Of a stretch of 64,000 nucleotides of DNA, positions 1 to 9,197 are shown piece after piece (position 1 is the first letter of the stretch; every line of letters starts with the position of its first letter). Under the pieces are notes generated by a model, which was not told the DNA's origin, did not search any database, and worked only from the letters and a program-made list of their open reading frames with translations. The translations under genes and the position numbers were made by a program. Source of the stretch: Hyphococcus sp. (GTDB lineage: Bacteria; Pseudomonadota; Alphaproteobacteria; Caulobacterales; Parvularculaceae); the NCBI GenBank assembly GCA_021776415.1, contig JAJFFY010000024.1, positions 1 to 64,000 of the forward strand. The letters are read 5' to 3'.

Positions 1-36
1 CAAGAGTTGTTTGTCGTCGCCGTGGTCGTCAGACAT
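1..36 (-). CDS. 5' end of a CDS continuing past the left edge
   Basis: Only the first 12 codons are present, reading MSDDHGDDKQLL on the minus strand, so the product cannot be identified. The start is convincing because a GGAG Shine-Dalgarno (complement of bases 43-46) precedes the ATG by about seven bases. It begins 16 bases after the pmbA stop codon, so the two genes probably form an operon. In many alphaproteobacteria the gene after pmbA encodes a CysQ/inositol-monophosphatase-like phosphatase; that is a guess from gene order only. Confidence 0.45.
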   Translation of the reverse strand, partial: MSDDHGDDKQLL

Positions 37-52
37 CTCAGTCTCCAGAACT

Positions 53-1396
53 TTAATCGCCCGCAATCGTCATGGACGCTATTAATATACTCGGTGCGTT
101 GGTTGAGCCAAGAAACTCAAGATCGTTCGCCGGGATGGCGCCTGCATACATTTCCAGAATATTGCCGGCGATGGTAATCTCGCTGACCGGAAAGGCGACG
201 GCGCCGTCTTCAAACCAAAAGCCGGAGCAGCCGACGGAATAATCGCCGGTATTGGAATTGACCTGCGGGCCGAACATGTCGGTGACGAGGAGGCCGGCGC
301 TGGCGTCGCGCATCAACTCTTGCGGCGTCGCTTGGCCGGCTTCCATATAGAGGTTGGTTGACCCCGCGCCCGGCGCGCCGCCGGTTCCGCGTGTTGCGCG
401 CGCATTGGTCTCTAGCCCTAGCTGTTTTGCGTGCGATGTATTCATCAACCACTCGGTGAGCACGCCGTTTTCAATCAGATTGATGCGTGCATTCTCAACG
501 CCTTCACCGTCAAATGGACGAGAGCCCGCGCCGCGTACAATATGCGGGTCGTCGATAATGTTGATCGCATCCGCGAAGATTTTCTCGCCCTTTTTATCCT
601 TCAAAAAGCTGACGCCGCGGGCGATGCTGGCGCCATTGGCGGCGCCGGCCAGAGACGAGAGCAGCGAGCGCGACAGGCGATTGTCGAAGATCACCGGCGC
701 GGTGCGGCTTTTGAGTTTTTGCGGCGACAACCGCTTGATTGTGCGCTCGCCGGCATTCTTGCCGATCAGCGCCGCGGCTTTCAAATCAGTGATGTGGGTT
801 TTGCTGTCATAATCATAATCGCGCTCCATGCCGTTTTCGTCTTCGGCGAGAACGCTGACGGAAACCGAATGGTTCGATCCGCCAGACTGGCCGAAAAAGC
901 CGTGACTGGTTGCAAACCATTTCTGGCCTTCGCCGTAGCTCGCCCCGGCGCCGGAGGAATTAACGACGCCCTCAACATCAAGCGCGGCGGCTTCGCACTC
1001 TGCGGCGCGGGCTTTTAAATCCTCGGTCGACGGCTCGGCGTAATCGCCAAGGTCGAGATCGAGAAACGGCGCCTTGGCGAGGCGGTCCTGCGGGCCGAGG
1101 CCGCAATAGGGATCTTCAGGCGCGGCTTTCGCCATCGCCGCGCAGCGCTCGGCCAGCTCTTTCAGCGAGGCCCGCGAATGGTCGGTGGTGGAGACCGAAG
1201 CCTGGCGTTTGCCGATCAGAACCCTGAGGCCAAGATCAGCGCTCTCGGAGCGCTCAACATCTTCCAGATTGCCCATCCGCCAGGAAACCCCGTGCGAGAC
1301 GGCATGATAAAGCACCCCATCGGCGGCCTCAGCGCCAGCGGCGCGGGCGTCATCGAGCAGGGCGGCGAGAATGGATTGTGCGTCGTTGGTTTTCAT
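53..1396 (-). CDS. pmbA: PmbA/TldE-type metalloprotease subunit
   Basis: This is a TldD/PmbA family protein of 447 residues, close to the length of E. coli PmbA (450). TldD and PmbA/TldE form a cytoplasmic heterodimeric protease that trims small peptides and modified peptides. TldE lacks the zinc-binding residues that TldD carries. Family blocks visible include the N-terminal region RMGNLEDVERSESADLGLRV, the central block IFDNRLSRSLLSSLAGA, and the C-terminal glycine-rich block VTDMFGPQVNSNTGDYSVGC. I place the start at the ATG at 1396; an in-frame TTG at 1432 would add 12 residues. The next gene on the same strand starts 16 bases after the stop. Confidence 0.9.
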   Translation of the reverse strand: MKTNDAQSILAALLDDARAAGAEAADGVLYHAVSHGVSWRMGNLEDVERSESADLGLRVLIGKRQASVSTTDHSRASLKELAERCAAMAKAAPEDPYCGLGPQDRLAKAPFLDLDLGDYAEPSTEDLKARAAECEAAALDVEGVVNSSGAGASYGEGQKWFATSHGFFGQSGGSNHSVSVSVLAEDENGMERDYDYDSKTHITDLKAAALIGKNAGERTIKRLSPQKLKSRTAPVIFDNRLSRSLLSSLAGAANGASIARGVSFLKDKKGEKIFADAINIIDDPHIVRGAGSRPFDGEGVENARINLIENGVLTEWLMNTSHAKQLGLETNARATRGTGGAPGAGSTNLYMEAGQATPQELMRDASAGLLVTDMFGPQVNSNTGDYSVGCSGFWFEDGAVAFPVSEITIAGNILEMYAGAIPANDLEFLGSTNAPSILIASMTIAGD

Positions 1397-1509
1397 GGTC
1401 GCCGGGATAAAGGGTTGGGGCTGTGAGGGCAAGGCTCGTTAAGAAGCGCTGCAATAGAACAGGCGACAGACTACCCAGCCTCGCCCCGCACGCGGCGCTA
1501 GGGAATTTA

Positions 1510-3063
1510 CTACCGGGCGTATTCAGGGAAATGACTGGAAAAGTCTCGAGAAATCAGGCGTTCAATATCGGTAATGGCTTCCACAAGCGGCGGCACAGCC
1601 CGCTCCGGAAGAGATCGCGCAATATCAATGACCGGATAGGCGCGGGTGAGGACAAAATACCGATCATCGGTGTTGTCCACTGATGCGTGCAAATAGTTGT
1701 AGTAGTCGCGGTATCGGCTTGGCGAATATGGATCTGCCTGGAAAGCAGATTCAAATAGTTTTGGGAGTTCCTGAAATTTTTGCTCAAGCTCCTCATCCAG
1801 TTGATTTTTATTTTTACCTTCGACCAGAGTGTTTGCGATCATGATGTCCAATATGTCCACACGCTGCAGTTGATCTGAGCGAAGCGCCAACATTGACCTT
1901 ACTGCTGCGGCATGCTCACCGGCCTGATCCTTGCCGAGCGCCTGACCTAACGTTTTCACGTCCTTGTCGTTGATGACGTTTGTCATTGCTTTCAAGGAGA
2001 CTGCACAGATTGCAGGCTGCGGATTGGCCCGCTCACATCCGAAACTGGAATGGATGCCCAACAGAAAAATATCCAGCGGTTGGCCAGTCTTCTGGAGTTG
2101 GCGAAGCTGTATTATATATTCATCACTACTGAGAGGTCCGTTCGGTGCGGTTCCGCGAGCGGCATTGATCATCAGGTCCGCCATGACAGCGCTTATTCTC
2201 GGCTCCCAAATTGGCGGTTGCGGATTATGCGAGGCCAAAAAGCTGAAGTCAGCGCCCCCTGAAGAAATGTCAGTGAGATTAAACAAAACCTGATTGGTTT
2301 TATCCATATCTCTGCGCTCAGTTTTGTTGATTTCATTTGGTAGATATTTCTTTGAACCGAGCAGGGACGCAACATCAGGATGCAGGTTTAGCGACCACAC
2401 AAGCCATGCTGCAAACGTATCGGTATGGGAACGGCTCAGAAATTTGCTATCGCTAAATTCAACCTCAGCAACGCTGGTTTTATCGACAAGTATTTCTAAG
2501 CGATCACTTTTCTTTTTCGCCAATAAAACCGGCTTCGGCAAACTATTAAATGCGAGCTCCTGCGGATGATTTATGCCGTTTTGTTGTTCAACAAAAAATC
2601 GCTCGACACTTGGTTTTTCTAGTTGCGAAGCAGCATGTAGAATTGAAGTTACGTACAGATTATTTTGTAAAAATGCCCAACGCTGATGCCAAAGTGCATA
2701 AAGCGATTGGGTCAAAAATGTTTGCGACCCCGCCTCGAATTCCATGCGCCGACGGAAGCGAAAATCATAAACAACGGTTTGAGCGGCTTGGCGTTCGATG
2801 ACGAAATCTGGACCAACCGATAGGTTGAGTACGCGGACAACTTCGCCGTCAACAATCCTCAACATAAAGTTCATGCTGTTGAGATCGGCGCCTTGACGCA
2901 ACGCAATGTAGGCGTTGCCGTCCATATGGGGGCCAACCATAAGATGCCCGGTTGCATCCAGATATTGATCGCCGGCGTTTATTCCAATTGTTTGCTGGGC
3001 ATGTGCTGCTGATGGCGCGAGAGAAAATATAAAAAAAGAAAGTAATACGAATAAATACCGCAT
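1510..3063 (-). CDS. exported protein of unknown function
   Basis: The product is 517 residues with a clear Sec signal peptide, a hydrophobic stretch from about residue 3 to 22 ending in a SAAHAQQ-type cleavage site. I recognise no domain in the mature part. It is mostly soluble in character, with cysteines near GCERANPQPAICAV and a C-terminal third rich in charged helices. The gene reads as AT-richer than its neighbours and uses more A/T-ending codons, which fits a transferred or fast-evolving gene. It stands alone, with gaps of about 110 and 90 bases to its neighbours. No transporter or enzyme partner is adjacent, so no role is proposed. Confidence 0.75.
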   Translation of the reverse strand: MRYLFVLLSFFIFSLAPSAAHAQQTIGINAGDQYLDATGHLMVGPHMDGNAYIALRQGADLNSMNFMLRIVDGEVVRVLNLSVGPDFVIERQAAQTVVYDFRFRRRMEFEAGSQTFLTQSLYALWHQRWAFLQNNLYVTSILHAASQLEKPSVERFFVEQQNGINHPQELAFNSLPKPVLLAKKKSDRLEILVDKTSVAEVEFSDSKFLSRSHTDTFAAWLVWSLNLHPDVASLLGSKKYLPNEINKTERRDMDKTNQVLFNLTDISSGGADFSFLASHNPQPPIWEPRISAVMADLMINAARGTAPNGPLSSDEYIIQLRQLQKTGQPLDIFLLGIHSSFGCERANPQPAICAVSLKAMTNVINDKDVKTLGQALGKDQAGEHAAAVRSMLALRSDQLQRVDILDIMIANTLVEGKNKNQLDEELEQKFQELPKLFESAFQADPYSPSRYRDYYNYLHASVDNTDDRYFVLTRAYPVIDIARSLPERAVPPLVEAITDIERLISRDFSSHFPEYAR

Positions 3064-3149
3064 GTCCCGCCACCCCTAAAACACGGCTTCATTAATACAT
3101 GAACAGTGTCAAAAAGGAATATACAAGTAATCACACGTGCGGCATCGGC

Positions 3150-3812
3150 TTAGCCGCCAACCTCCACTCGCGCCCCGTCGCCCCATTGGCGCCAGGCCGG
3201 TAGTGCGCACATCATCTCCATATAGGCGACGGCCTCATTGCTTACTTTCACCGGGCCGTAGGTGAGGAAGCGCGAGACCACGGGCGCGTAGAGGGCGTCG
3301 GCGATGGAGAATTTGCCGAACAGGAAGCCTTCATCGGCGCTGGCTTTGGCGGCGAATCTGATTCGCGCTTCGGTCCAGAGATGGCTGATGCGGTCGATTT
3401 CGCGTTGGACGCCGCCGCTGGTCGTGTGGCTTAACGCTTCTCGGGTAAACATCATCGGCCAGACATTTCTGAGCGCTGAAAATCCGGAATGCATTTCCGC
3501 CGAGATTGAGCGCGCGAAGGCGCGGGCCGCCAGATTTTGCGGCCATAAGTGTTTTTCCGGGAACAGATCATTCAGATATTCAGAAATCGCCAGCGAGTCC
3601 CAGACTTGCGTTTCACCCCCATCTTTTTTGTGGGTTAAAAACGGCACCAGACCGGAGGGGGATTTCTCCGCGAGAACTTTTCGCGTTCCCGGCTGGTCGA
3701 GTTTGATGTTTTCCTCCGTGAACGGAATGCCGGCTTGTGTCATTAAAAACCATGGCCGGAATGACCATGAGGAAAGGTTTTTGTCACCAATGGTGAGGAT
3801 TAGCTCGGTCAT
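3150..3812 (-). CDS. glutathione S-transferase family protein
   Basis: This cytosolic GST-fold protein has 220 residues. The N-terminal thioredoxin-like domain (about 1-82) contains NLSSWSFRPWFLMTQAGIPF at the glutathione site, the cis-proline region PSGLVPFL and the gamma-glutamyl-binding motif DSLAISEYL. The helical C-terminal domain follows from about residue 90 and carries the N-capping motif FSIADALYAPV. Such enzymes conjugate or isomerise electrophiles with glutathione; the substrate cannot be read from sequence. The stop of the upstream amidotransferase gene lies only two bases before this start, so the two are co-transcribed. Confidence 0.88.
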   Translation of the reverse strand: MTELILTIGDKNLSSWSFRPWFLMTQAGIPFTEENIKLDQPGTRKVLAEKSPSGLVPFLTHKKDGGETQVWDSLAISEYLNDLFPEKHLWPQNLAARAFARSISAEMHSGFSALRNVWPMMFTREALSHTTSGGVQREIDRISHLWTEARIRFAAKASADEGFLFGKFSIADALYAPVVSRFLTYGPVKVSNEAVAYMEMMCALPAWRQWGDGARVEVGG

Positions 3813-3814
3813 GT

Positions 3815-4528
3815 TTATCTCACATTCTGTTGAAAGAAATTGACGATCCAGCGGGCGAGGAGATCGCGGTCGGATTTGCCGCTCAGGGTCGCCATTGCCG
3901 GGTTGGCGAAGGCTGCGGGAATGCGCCCACGGCGCAGACGCAACAGCGCGCTGGCATAATCATGGGAAAATTCCGGGTGCGGTTGCAGCGAGATCGCCGG
4001 CCCTTGCGCATATTCAATAATGCCGTTGGGGCAAAATTCCGATCCGCCAAGAATGCACGCATCCGGCGGCGCCGCGACCACCTGGTCCTGATGCGAGACC
4101 GCGCAAGCGATCCGCCCTTGCGCCGGGTCCATCCACTTGGCGTTGCTGGTGGTTTCATAGCCATGAACGCCGACGCCCCAGCCTTTGTCCGATTTTTCAA
4201 CCCGCCCGCCAAAGGCCTGGGCCATGAGCTGATGGCCAAAGCAAATGCCGACTTGCGGTTTGCCGGCATCCGCGGTTTTGCGCACTAGCTCCTCGGCCGG
4301 TGCAATCCAGTCATGGCCTTCATAAACGCCGGCGGCGGAACCGGTAATCAACAATCCGTCAAATGCGTCAACCGACGGCGCCGGGCCGCCAAGGTGAATC
4401 GCGGTTGAAGAAAATGTCAGCGCCGGGGCGAGCGGCGACAGCAAGCGCTCGAACATGGCCGGATAGAAGCCAAACTCACGATCAAGCGGGGCGGGCGGTA
4501 CGCCGGTTTCGAGAATGCGGATATGCAT
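3815..4528 (-). CDS. type 1 glutamine amidotransferase (GMP-synthase-like)
   Basis: This is a class I glutamine amidotransferase-like protein of 237 residues. The nucleophile elbow QVGICFGHQLMAQAFGG places the catalytic cysteine at residue 96, and the PHPEF motif near residue 180 supplies the His-Glu pair, so the triad looks intact. Stand-alone proteins of this kind hydrolyse gamma-glutamyl compounds or donate ammonia to a partner; none is evident nearby. I chose the ATG at 4528 because the family begins MxIxILExG here, although the frame is open to 4582. It is the first gene of a tight pair with the GST gene. Confidence 0.88.
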   Translation of the reverse strand: MHIRILETGVPPAPLDREFGFYPAMFERLLSPLAPALTFSSTAIHLGGPAPSVDAFDGLLITGSAAGVYEGHDWIAPAEELVRKTADAGKPQVGICFGHQLMAQAFGGRVEKSDKGWGVGVHGYETTSNAKWMDPAQGRIACAVSHQDQVVAAPPDACILGGSEFCPNGIIEYAQGPAISLQPHPEFSHDYASALLRLRRGRIPAAFANPAMATLSGKSDRDLLARWIVNFFQQNVR

Positions 4529-4619
4529 CTTGCTGGTCCGTAACTGCAGGTTGTTCTTGATCCAGCGCAGGCGAGGGCGCAAGTCAATTCACAAAACGAC
4601 CGTGAGAAGGAGTAGATAA

Positions 4620-5399
4620 ATGAGCGAACATATCACAGTGGTGCAAGACGGCGCGGTGTTGCGCGTCGGCTTTAACCGGCCGGAGAAAAAGAACGCGATC
4701 ACCTCTGACATGTATGCAGGCCTCGCCGATGCGCTCCAGTTGGCGCAGGAAGACGATGCTGTGCGCGCGGTGTTGTTCGAGGCCGAGGGCGATATGTTCA
4801 CCTCGGGCAATGATATCGGCGATTTTATGGCCGGCGTCTCCGGTCTTTCCGACCCGGATGCGACGCCGCCGGTGATGCGATTTTTGATCGGGCTCGCCAG
4901 CGCTGAAAAACCGCTGCTGGCGGCGGTCCAGGGTGGCGCCGTTGGCGTTGGCGTCACCATGTTGTTGCATTGCGATCTGGTGTTCGCGTCCGAGACGGCC
5001 ACATTCCATACGCCGTTTGTTGACCTTGGGCTGCCCCCGGAAGCGGCCTCCAGCCTGTTGCTGCCGCGTATCGCCGGTCATCAGCGCGCGGCGGAAATGT
5101 TGGTGGCGGGCAGAAAGATCAGCGCCGCACGCGCTTATGAGTTCGGGTTCGTCAATGAAGTCGTCAGCCCCGAGGCGTTGGCCGAGACTGCAATCGCCGC
5201 CGCACGCGATCTCGCCGCCAGAGCGCCAACTGCGTTACGCACCACCAAGCAACTGATGCGCCCTGACCGCGAGGTGATCATTGCGCATATGAAACAGGAG
5301 AGCGCGCATTTTGCGGAGCTGTTAAAATCGCCAGAATTCCGCGAGGCCGGGATGGCCTTCATGCAGAAGCGCAAACCTGATTTTTCTAATCTGGGGTAG
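4620..5399 (+). CDS. enoyl-CoA hydratase/isomerase family protein
   Basis: The 259-residue product is a crotonase-fold enzyme. It has the oxyanion-hole segment TSGNDIGDFM at about residues 60-70 and the second oxyanion block GGAVGVGVTMLLHCDLVFAS at about 104-123. Its active-site loop LGLPPEAASS retains a glutamate but has no second glutamate at the usual upstream position. That pattern is more typical of enoyl-CoA isomerases than of hydratases. It would act on a CoA thioester in fatty-acid or related catabolism. An AAGGAG ribosome site lies about 7 bases before the ATG. It is divergent from the amidotransferase gene and monocistronic, followed by a stem-loop repeat. Confidence 0.9.
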   Translation: MSEHITVVQDGAVLRVGFNRPEKKNAITSDMYAGLADALQLAQEDDAVRAVLFEAEGDMFTSGNDIGDFMAGVSGLSDPDATPPVMRFLIGLASAEKPLLAAVQGGAVGVGVTMLLHCDLVFASETATFHTPFVDLGLPPEAASSLLLPRIAGHQRAAEMLVAGRKISAARAYEFGFVNEVVSPEALAETAIAAARDLAARAPTALRTTKQLMRPDREVIIAHMKQESAHFAELLKSPEFREAGMAFMQKRKPDFSNLG

Positions 5400-5424
5400 A
5401 TCACCTACCCATAAATAGAATTTC

Positions 5425-5560
5425 CGTCATCCCGGATGCATTGCGGCATCTTTGATGACGCAATGCTGGTCCGGGATCCTTCTCGGTAAATGTGACAATG
5501 CTGCAACCGATCCCGGACCAGCGCAGCAACACTTCGTGTTGCAGCGCATCCGGGATGACG
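5425..5560. repeat. palindromic intergenic repeat, family 1, copy A
   Basis: This element has two nested inverted repeats. The outer arms CGTCATCCCGGATGC (5425-5439) and GCATCCGGGATGACG (5546-5560) enclose inner arms CTGGTCCGGGATC (5466-5478) and GATCCCGGACCAG (5509-5521). The same outer and inner cores recur at 25500-25666 with different intervening sequence. It resembles the REP-like elements dispersed between genes in alphaproteobacteria. Transcribed, it would fold into a long hairpin and may serve as a terminator between the convergent genes on either side. Confidence 0.8.
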
Positions 5561-5584
5561 ATTTAATGAGTCTGTGAGCCGCGA

Positions 5585-5854
5585 TTACTCAGCCGGCGCG
5601 GCTGGGTGGGTCTTGTCGATGGTGCTCTTTACCACCGGCGGGAAGCGGTGGTGATGGCGCCGCAGCTGGTGGTCGAATTTCGGCCATTTGCCGCGGAGAT
5701 GTTTGATAAATCGCTGAATGGCGGGAATATAAGGGGCGAGAAGCGCCAGGCCGATAACCAGCATGATCAGGCCAAAAGGCAATGGCAGCGGCAGGACGAT
5801 CAGCCCTGTAACCACAAGCAACGAACCTGAAATTTGATGCAAAATCGGCAACAT
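5585..5854 (-). CDS. small membrane protein, PGPGW-like
   Basis: This product of about 89 residues has two adjoining hydrophobic stretches: SGSLLVVTGLIVLPLPLPF and LIMLVIGLALLAPYIP. They are followed by a basic, histidine-rich cytoplasmic tail. The arrangement resembles the PGPGW family of small transmembrane proteins, with PLPLPFG in place of the PGPGW core, but the match is by eye. The ATG at 5854 is preferred because the preceding in-frame residues are not membrane-like; the frame stays open to a GTG at 5947. No function is known. Confidence 0.55.
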   Translation of the reverse strand: MLPILHQISGSLLVVTGLIVLPLPLPFGLIMLVIGLALLAPYIPAIQRFIKHLRGKWPKFDHQLRRHHHRFPPVVKSTIDKTHPAAPAE

Positions 5855-6198
5855 CGCCGGACACTTACTCCCGAACCAGACCCCATACAATTGCAAGCTA
5901 TTCAGTCGCAATCCATACGGTGCTATTTTATGACCGCGACCAAACACTCAACGAAGCGATGTGACGGCTGGTTTCAAAATATGCTTCCACAGGCCTAACG
6001 TAAAGGGCGGAGGCGAAAATAACGTTAAAGTCGCCAGTCACATCCCGGAGATCGCGGCGCTTCATCCCCTGAAGACAGCGTTGGGATCACAAATTGCCGC
6101 CGGCCATAGCATTTGGCCGCGCCAGTGCGTCGCCGCTCACGGTTTCAAACCACGGGCTTTCCCGCTACAGCAGAGCTCGACCATGATCGGCGGAGACT
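5855..6198. other. intergenic region between divergent genes
   Basis: This stretch of 344 bases separates the small membrane protein from ubiD. It must hold both promoters, but I see no strong inverted repeat, RNA gene or conserved motif. Part of it is in frame with a possible N-terminal extension of the membrane protein up to 5947. Confidence 0.4.
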
Positions 6199-7746
6199 AT
6201 GCCTTACAAATCATTACGTGACTTCATCGAAATGCTTGAAGCGGCGGGCGAGCTGGTCCGCGTCGCCGAGCCGGTATCGGTCAATCTCGAAATGACCGAG
6301 ATCCAGACCCGGCTGCTGGCGACACGCGGTCCGGCGGTGATCTTTGAAAACCCGGTGATGGAGGACGGCTCGGCCTCGCCGATGCCGGTGCTGGTCAATC
6401 TGTTCGGCACGGTGGAGCGCGTCGCCCGCGCCATCACGCTGGAAGGGCTGAGCGTTGGCCATAAGGCGCCCGCAAGCGGCGGCGAGTTACGTGCAGTTGG
6501 CGAATTGCTGGCGTTTCTGCGCCAGCCAGAGCCGCCGGGCGGGGTCAAAGACGCCATCGCCATGCTGCCGCTGGTCAAAACCGTGTTGGCGATGAAGCCT
6601 TCAACCAAGGGGTTTGGCGGCGCGCCGTGTCAGGAAATTGTTAAGGCCGGCGACGAGATCAATCTCGATCAGTTGCCGATCCAGATCTGCTGGCCGGGCG
6701 AGCCGGCGCCGTTGATCACCTGGCCGCTGGTGGTGACGCGCGGCCCGAGCGGCAAGGGCGCTGACGATTACAATCTCGGCATCTACCGCATGCAGAAGAT
6801 CGGTCGCAACAAGACCATCATGCGCTGGTTGCGCCATCGCGGCGGCGCACAGCACCATCAGCGCTGGGCGAAAGAAAAATCAGAACCGCTGCCGGTCGCC
6901 GTGGTCATCGGCGCCGATCCCGGAACCATCCTCGCGGCGGTGACGCCGGTGCCGGACACGCTGTCGGAATATCAGTTCGCCGGATTGTTGCGCGGCAAAA
7001 AGCTGGAGCTGGTCGATTGCAAAACCCAGCCGCTCAAAGTTCCGGCCGAAGCAGAGATCGTGCTTGAAGGCTATGTCTCGCTTGATGACTATGCCGATGA
7101 AGGCCCTTACGGCGATCATACCGGCTATTACAATGCGGTGGAACGGTTCCCGACCTTTACCATCACCGCGATCACTCACCGCAAAGACCCGATTTACCTG
7201 TCGACCTTTACCGGCCGCCCGCCCGACGAGCCCAGCACCCTCGGCGAGGCGCTGAACGAGGTTTTTATTCCCCTGCTGCAACAGCAGTTCCCGGAAATCA
7301 CCGATTTCTGGCTGCCGCCGGAGGGATGCTCTTATCGCATCGCCGTCATCAGTATGAAGAAGGCCTATCCCGGCCACGCCAAGCGGGTGATGATGGGGGC
7401 GTGGAGTTATCTGCGCCAGTTCATGTACACCAAATGGATCATCGTCGTTGATGACGACATTGATGCGCGCGACTGGAAGGATGTGATGTGGGCGCTCGCC
7501 ACAAAAATGGACCCGGCGCGCGACATCACCATCATCGAGAACACCCCGATCGACTATCTCGACTTCGCCTCGATCGAGAACGGGTTAGGCTCAAAAATCG
7601 GCCTCGACGCCACGGATAAACTCCTGCCGGAAACCACGCGCGAATGGGGCAAGGAAATCCGCATGGACGGCGCGGTGGTGAAGCGCGTTGATGAGCTTTG
7701 GGAGAAGCTGGGCTTGCCGGGGAGTGGTAAGGGAATTTGGGGGTGA
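6199..7746 (+). CDS. ubiD: UbiD, 4-hydroxy-3-polyprenylbenzoate decarboxylase
   Basis: This is a full-length UbiD of 515 residues (E. coli 497). UbiD enzymes use prenylated FMN, made by UbiX, to decarboxylate aromatic or unsaturated acids; the housekeeping member acts in ubiquinone synthesis. The cofactor-binding block [20 protein letters not shown] (192-211) with HRGGAQHH is intact. The catalytic block [12 protein letters not shown] carries Glu301 and Asp306, as expected. The protein is very E. coli-like across these motifs, so the ubiquinone role is favoured over a catabolic one. It is monocistronic here. The window's UbiX gene is 15 kb away beside a divergent second UbiD-like gene that lacks these acidic residues. 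Confidence 0.93.
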   Translation: MPYKSLRDFIEMLEAAGELVRVAEPVSVNLEMTEIQTRLLATRGPAVIFENPVMEDGSASPMPVLVNLFGTVERVARAITLEGLSVGHKAPASGGELRAVGELLAFLRQPEPPGGVKDAIAMLPLVKTVLAMKPSTKGFGGAPCQEIVKAGDEINLDQLPIQICWPGEPAPLITWPLVVTRGPSGKGADDYNLGIYRMQKIGRNKTIMRWLRHRGGAQHHQRWAKEKSEPLPVAVVIGADPGTILAAVTPVPDTLSEYQFAGLLRGKKLELVDCKTQPLKVPAEAEIVLEGYVSLDDYADEGPYGDHTGYYNAVERFPTFTITAITHRKDPIYLSTFTGRPPDEPSTLGEALNEVFIPLLQQQFPEITDFWLPPEGCSYRIAVISMKKAYPGHAKRVMMGAWSYLRQFMYTKWIIVVDDDIDARDWKDVMWALATKMDPARDITIIENTPIDYLDFASIENGLGSKIGLDATDKLLPETTREWGKEIRMDGAVVKRVDELWEKLGLPGSGKGIWG

Positions 7747-7865
7747 TGGTGTGAAAGTGTGTGCGGTGATAGGTTCCAAAGTTTGGAAAAATATTATTAT
7801 CAAGTACATAATTCCTGTTAGATCTAGCTAGTTATAGCGATAACACAGCTTTTGAAAGTGCTCCA

Positions 7866-8450
7866 ATGCAGAATGATATGGATGATCTGGAGTTGGTCGA
7901 TCCCGACCCTTTTGTCGTAACCACAACATGTCTTGCTGCGGCGGCGGTTGCTCTGCAATTCATACAGACGTTCAAACTTCTTGACAAAAATAAACCGGCC
8001 CAAACGCGCCTTGCGGAATCCTCATACACACCGTTGTGCCAACTCCGAGACACAATTGAGACGATGCAGAACCATATCAAGAATATTGAAAAAGCCGTCG
8101 AGCACGGTTCTAATGCTCCAGATAAAGAATTCCACAATGTGGTGTTTGGGGTGAGCCTAGGTTTTCTTAATCTCAAACACTCTGTGCACAATGAGTATTC
8201 ACAAAAGTTGAGTGGGCTTATCCAGCAGTTTGGTGCATTTTCTCAATGGGCCAACCACCTTATGAGGCAGAATCCTGATGTGGCAGCATCTCTCGGCGAA
8301 GAAATGCTGGGCGTCGTATCTGATGCAGATGCTCGCCTTAATAAGATGATTAGAGATGGGGCAACTAATCAGCAAATTCTTGCTGAGTCGAGATTGATTC
8401 TGAACGCTTGTCACCAAGCGGTAGAGAATTTGCTCCGACAACGAAATTGA
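7866..8450 (+). CDS. hypothetical protein with N-terminal membrane segment
   Basis: The predicted 194-residue protein has one hydrophobic stretch near the N-terminus (VVTTTCLAAAAVALQFIQTF, about 17-36) and then a long helical, polar region rich in Asn, Gln and His. This suggests a single-pass protein with a cytoplasmic or periplasmic helical domain. I recognise no family. The gene is AT-richer than its surroundings and has no strong ribosome site before the ATG; an in-frame ATG at 7878 is an alternative start. Its coding status rests on the long open frame and plausible composition. Confidence 0.6.
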   Translation: MQNDMDDLELVDPDPFVVTTTCLAAAAVALQFIQTFKLLDKNKPAQTRLAESSYTPLCQLRDTIETMQNHIKNIEKAVEHGSNAPDKEFHNVVFGVSLGFLNLKHSVHNEYSQKLSGLIQQFGAFSQWANHLMRQNPDVAASLGEEMLGVVSDADARLNKMIRDGATNQQILAESRLILNACHQAVENLLRQRN

Positions 8451-8522
8451 ATCGGCGTTAGCGTTGCTTTTCTGAATGTGCCTCCGCCACCGCAGCCATT
8501 CAATCCAAGGAAACCGTGCCCC

Positions 8523-9101
8523 ATGAATACAGAAGATGTCTTACGCGCCCGGTCGGGGTCCAAATGCGAATTGTGCAGCGCTAGCGAGGGTCAGGCAGTT
8601 TACCAAGCGCCGCCGCGCGATGATGGTGCGCCGGACACTTGCGTGCTGATCTGCGCGACGTGCCGCGATCAGATTGAAAACCCTGACAAGACGGGCGCGC
8701 ATCACTGGCGTTGCCTGATGGAGAGCGCATGGAGCCAGACGCCGGTGGTGCAGGTGATGGCGTGGCGGATGTTGAACCGGTTGGGCGATGAGAGCTGGGC
8801 CCGTGATTTGCTCGATACGCTTTATCTTGATGATGAAACGCTAGCTTGGGCGAAGACGGGCGAGGCGAGCAACGCCGAAGACGCCGTCAAACACATCGAT
8901 GCTAATGGCGCGATGCTGGCTGCCGGCGATTCTGTCACCCTGATCAAGGATTTGAGTGTGAAAGGCGCGGGCTTTACCGCCAAACGCGGTACGGCGGTGC
9001 GCAATATTTCCTTAGTCACAGACAATCCAAAACATATCGAAGGCCGCGTCAACGGTCAGCAGATCGTTATACTGACGGAGTTCGTCAAGAAATCGAACTG
9101 A
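8523..9101 (+). CDS. PhnA/YjdM family zinc-ribbon protein
   Basis: This 192-residue protein has an N-terminal zinc ribbon with CELC (about residues 14-17) and a second CATC pair near residue 52. It ends in the conserved PhnA C-terminal domain, from GAMLAAGDSVTLIKDLSVKG through GQQIVILTEFVKKSN. E. coli YjdM (formerly PhnA) lies beside the phosphonate operon, but its activity is not established and no phosphonate genes lie nearby here. The open frame starts at 8478; the ATG at 8523 is chosen because the family begins just before the first cysteine pair and an AAGGA lies upstream. Confidence 0.85.
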   Translation: MNTEDVLRARSGSKCELCSASEGQAVYQAPPRDDGAPDTCVLICATCRDQIENPDKTGAHHWRCLMESAWSQTPVVQVMAWRMLNRLGDESWARDLLDTLYLDDETLAWAKTGEASNAEDAVKHIDANGAMLAAGDSVTLIKDLSVKGAGFTAKRGTAVRNISLVTDNPKHIEGRVNGQQIVILTEFVKKSN

Positions 9102-9197
9102 TCTTTTCTTGTTTTTCAAAGTCAGCCCCTCTGAGATACGTGTTTGCACACGCTCCCTTTTCGCGATAGATTTCCGCGCAAAGAAGGGGAATCTCAA

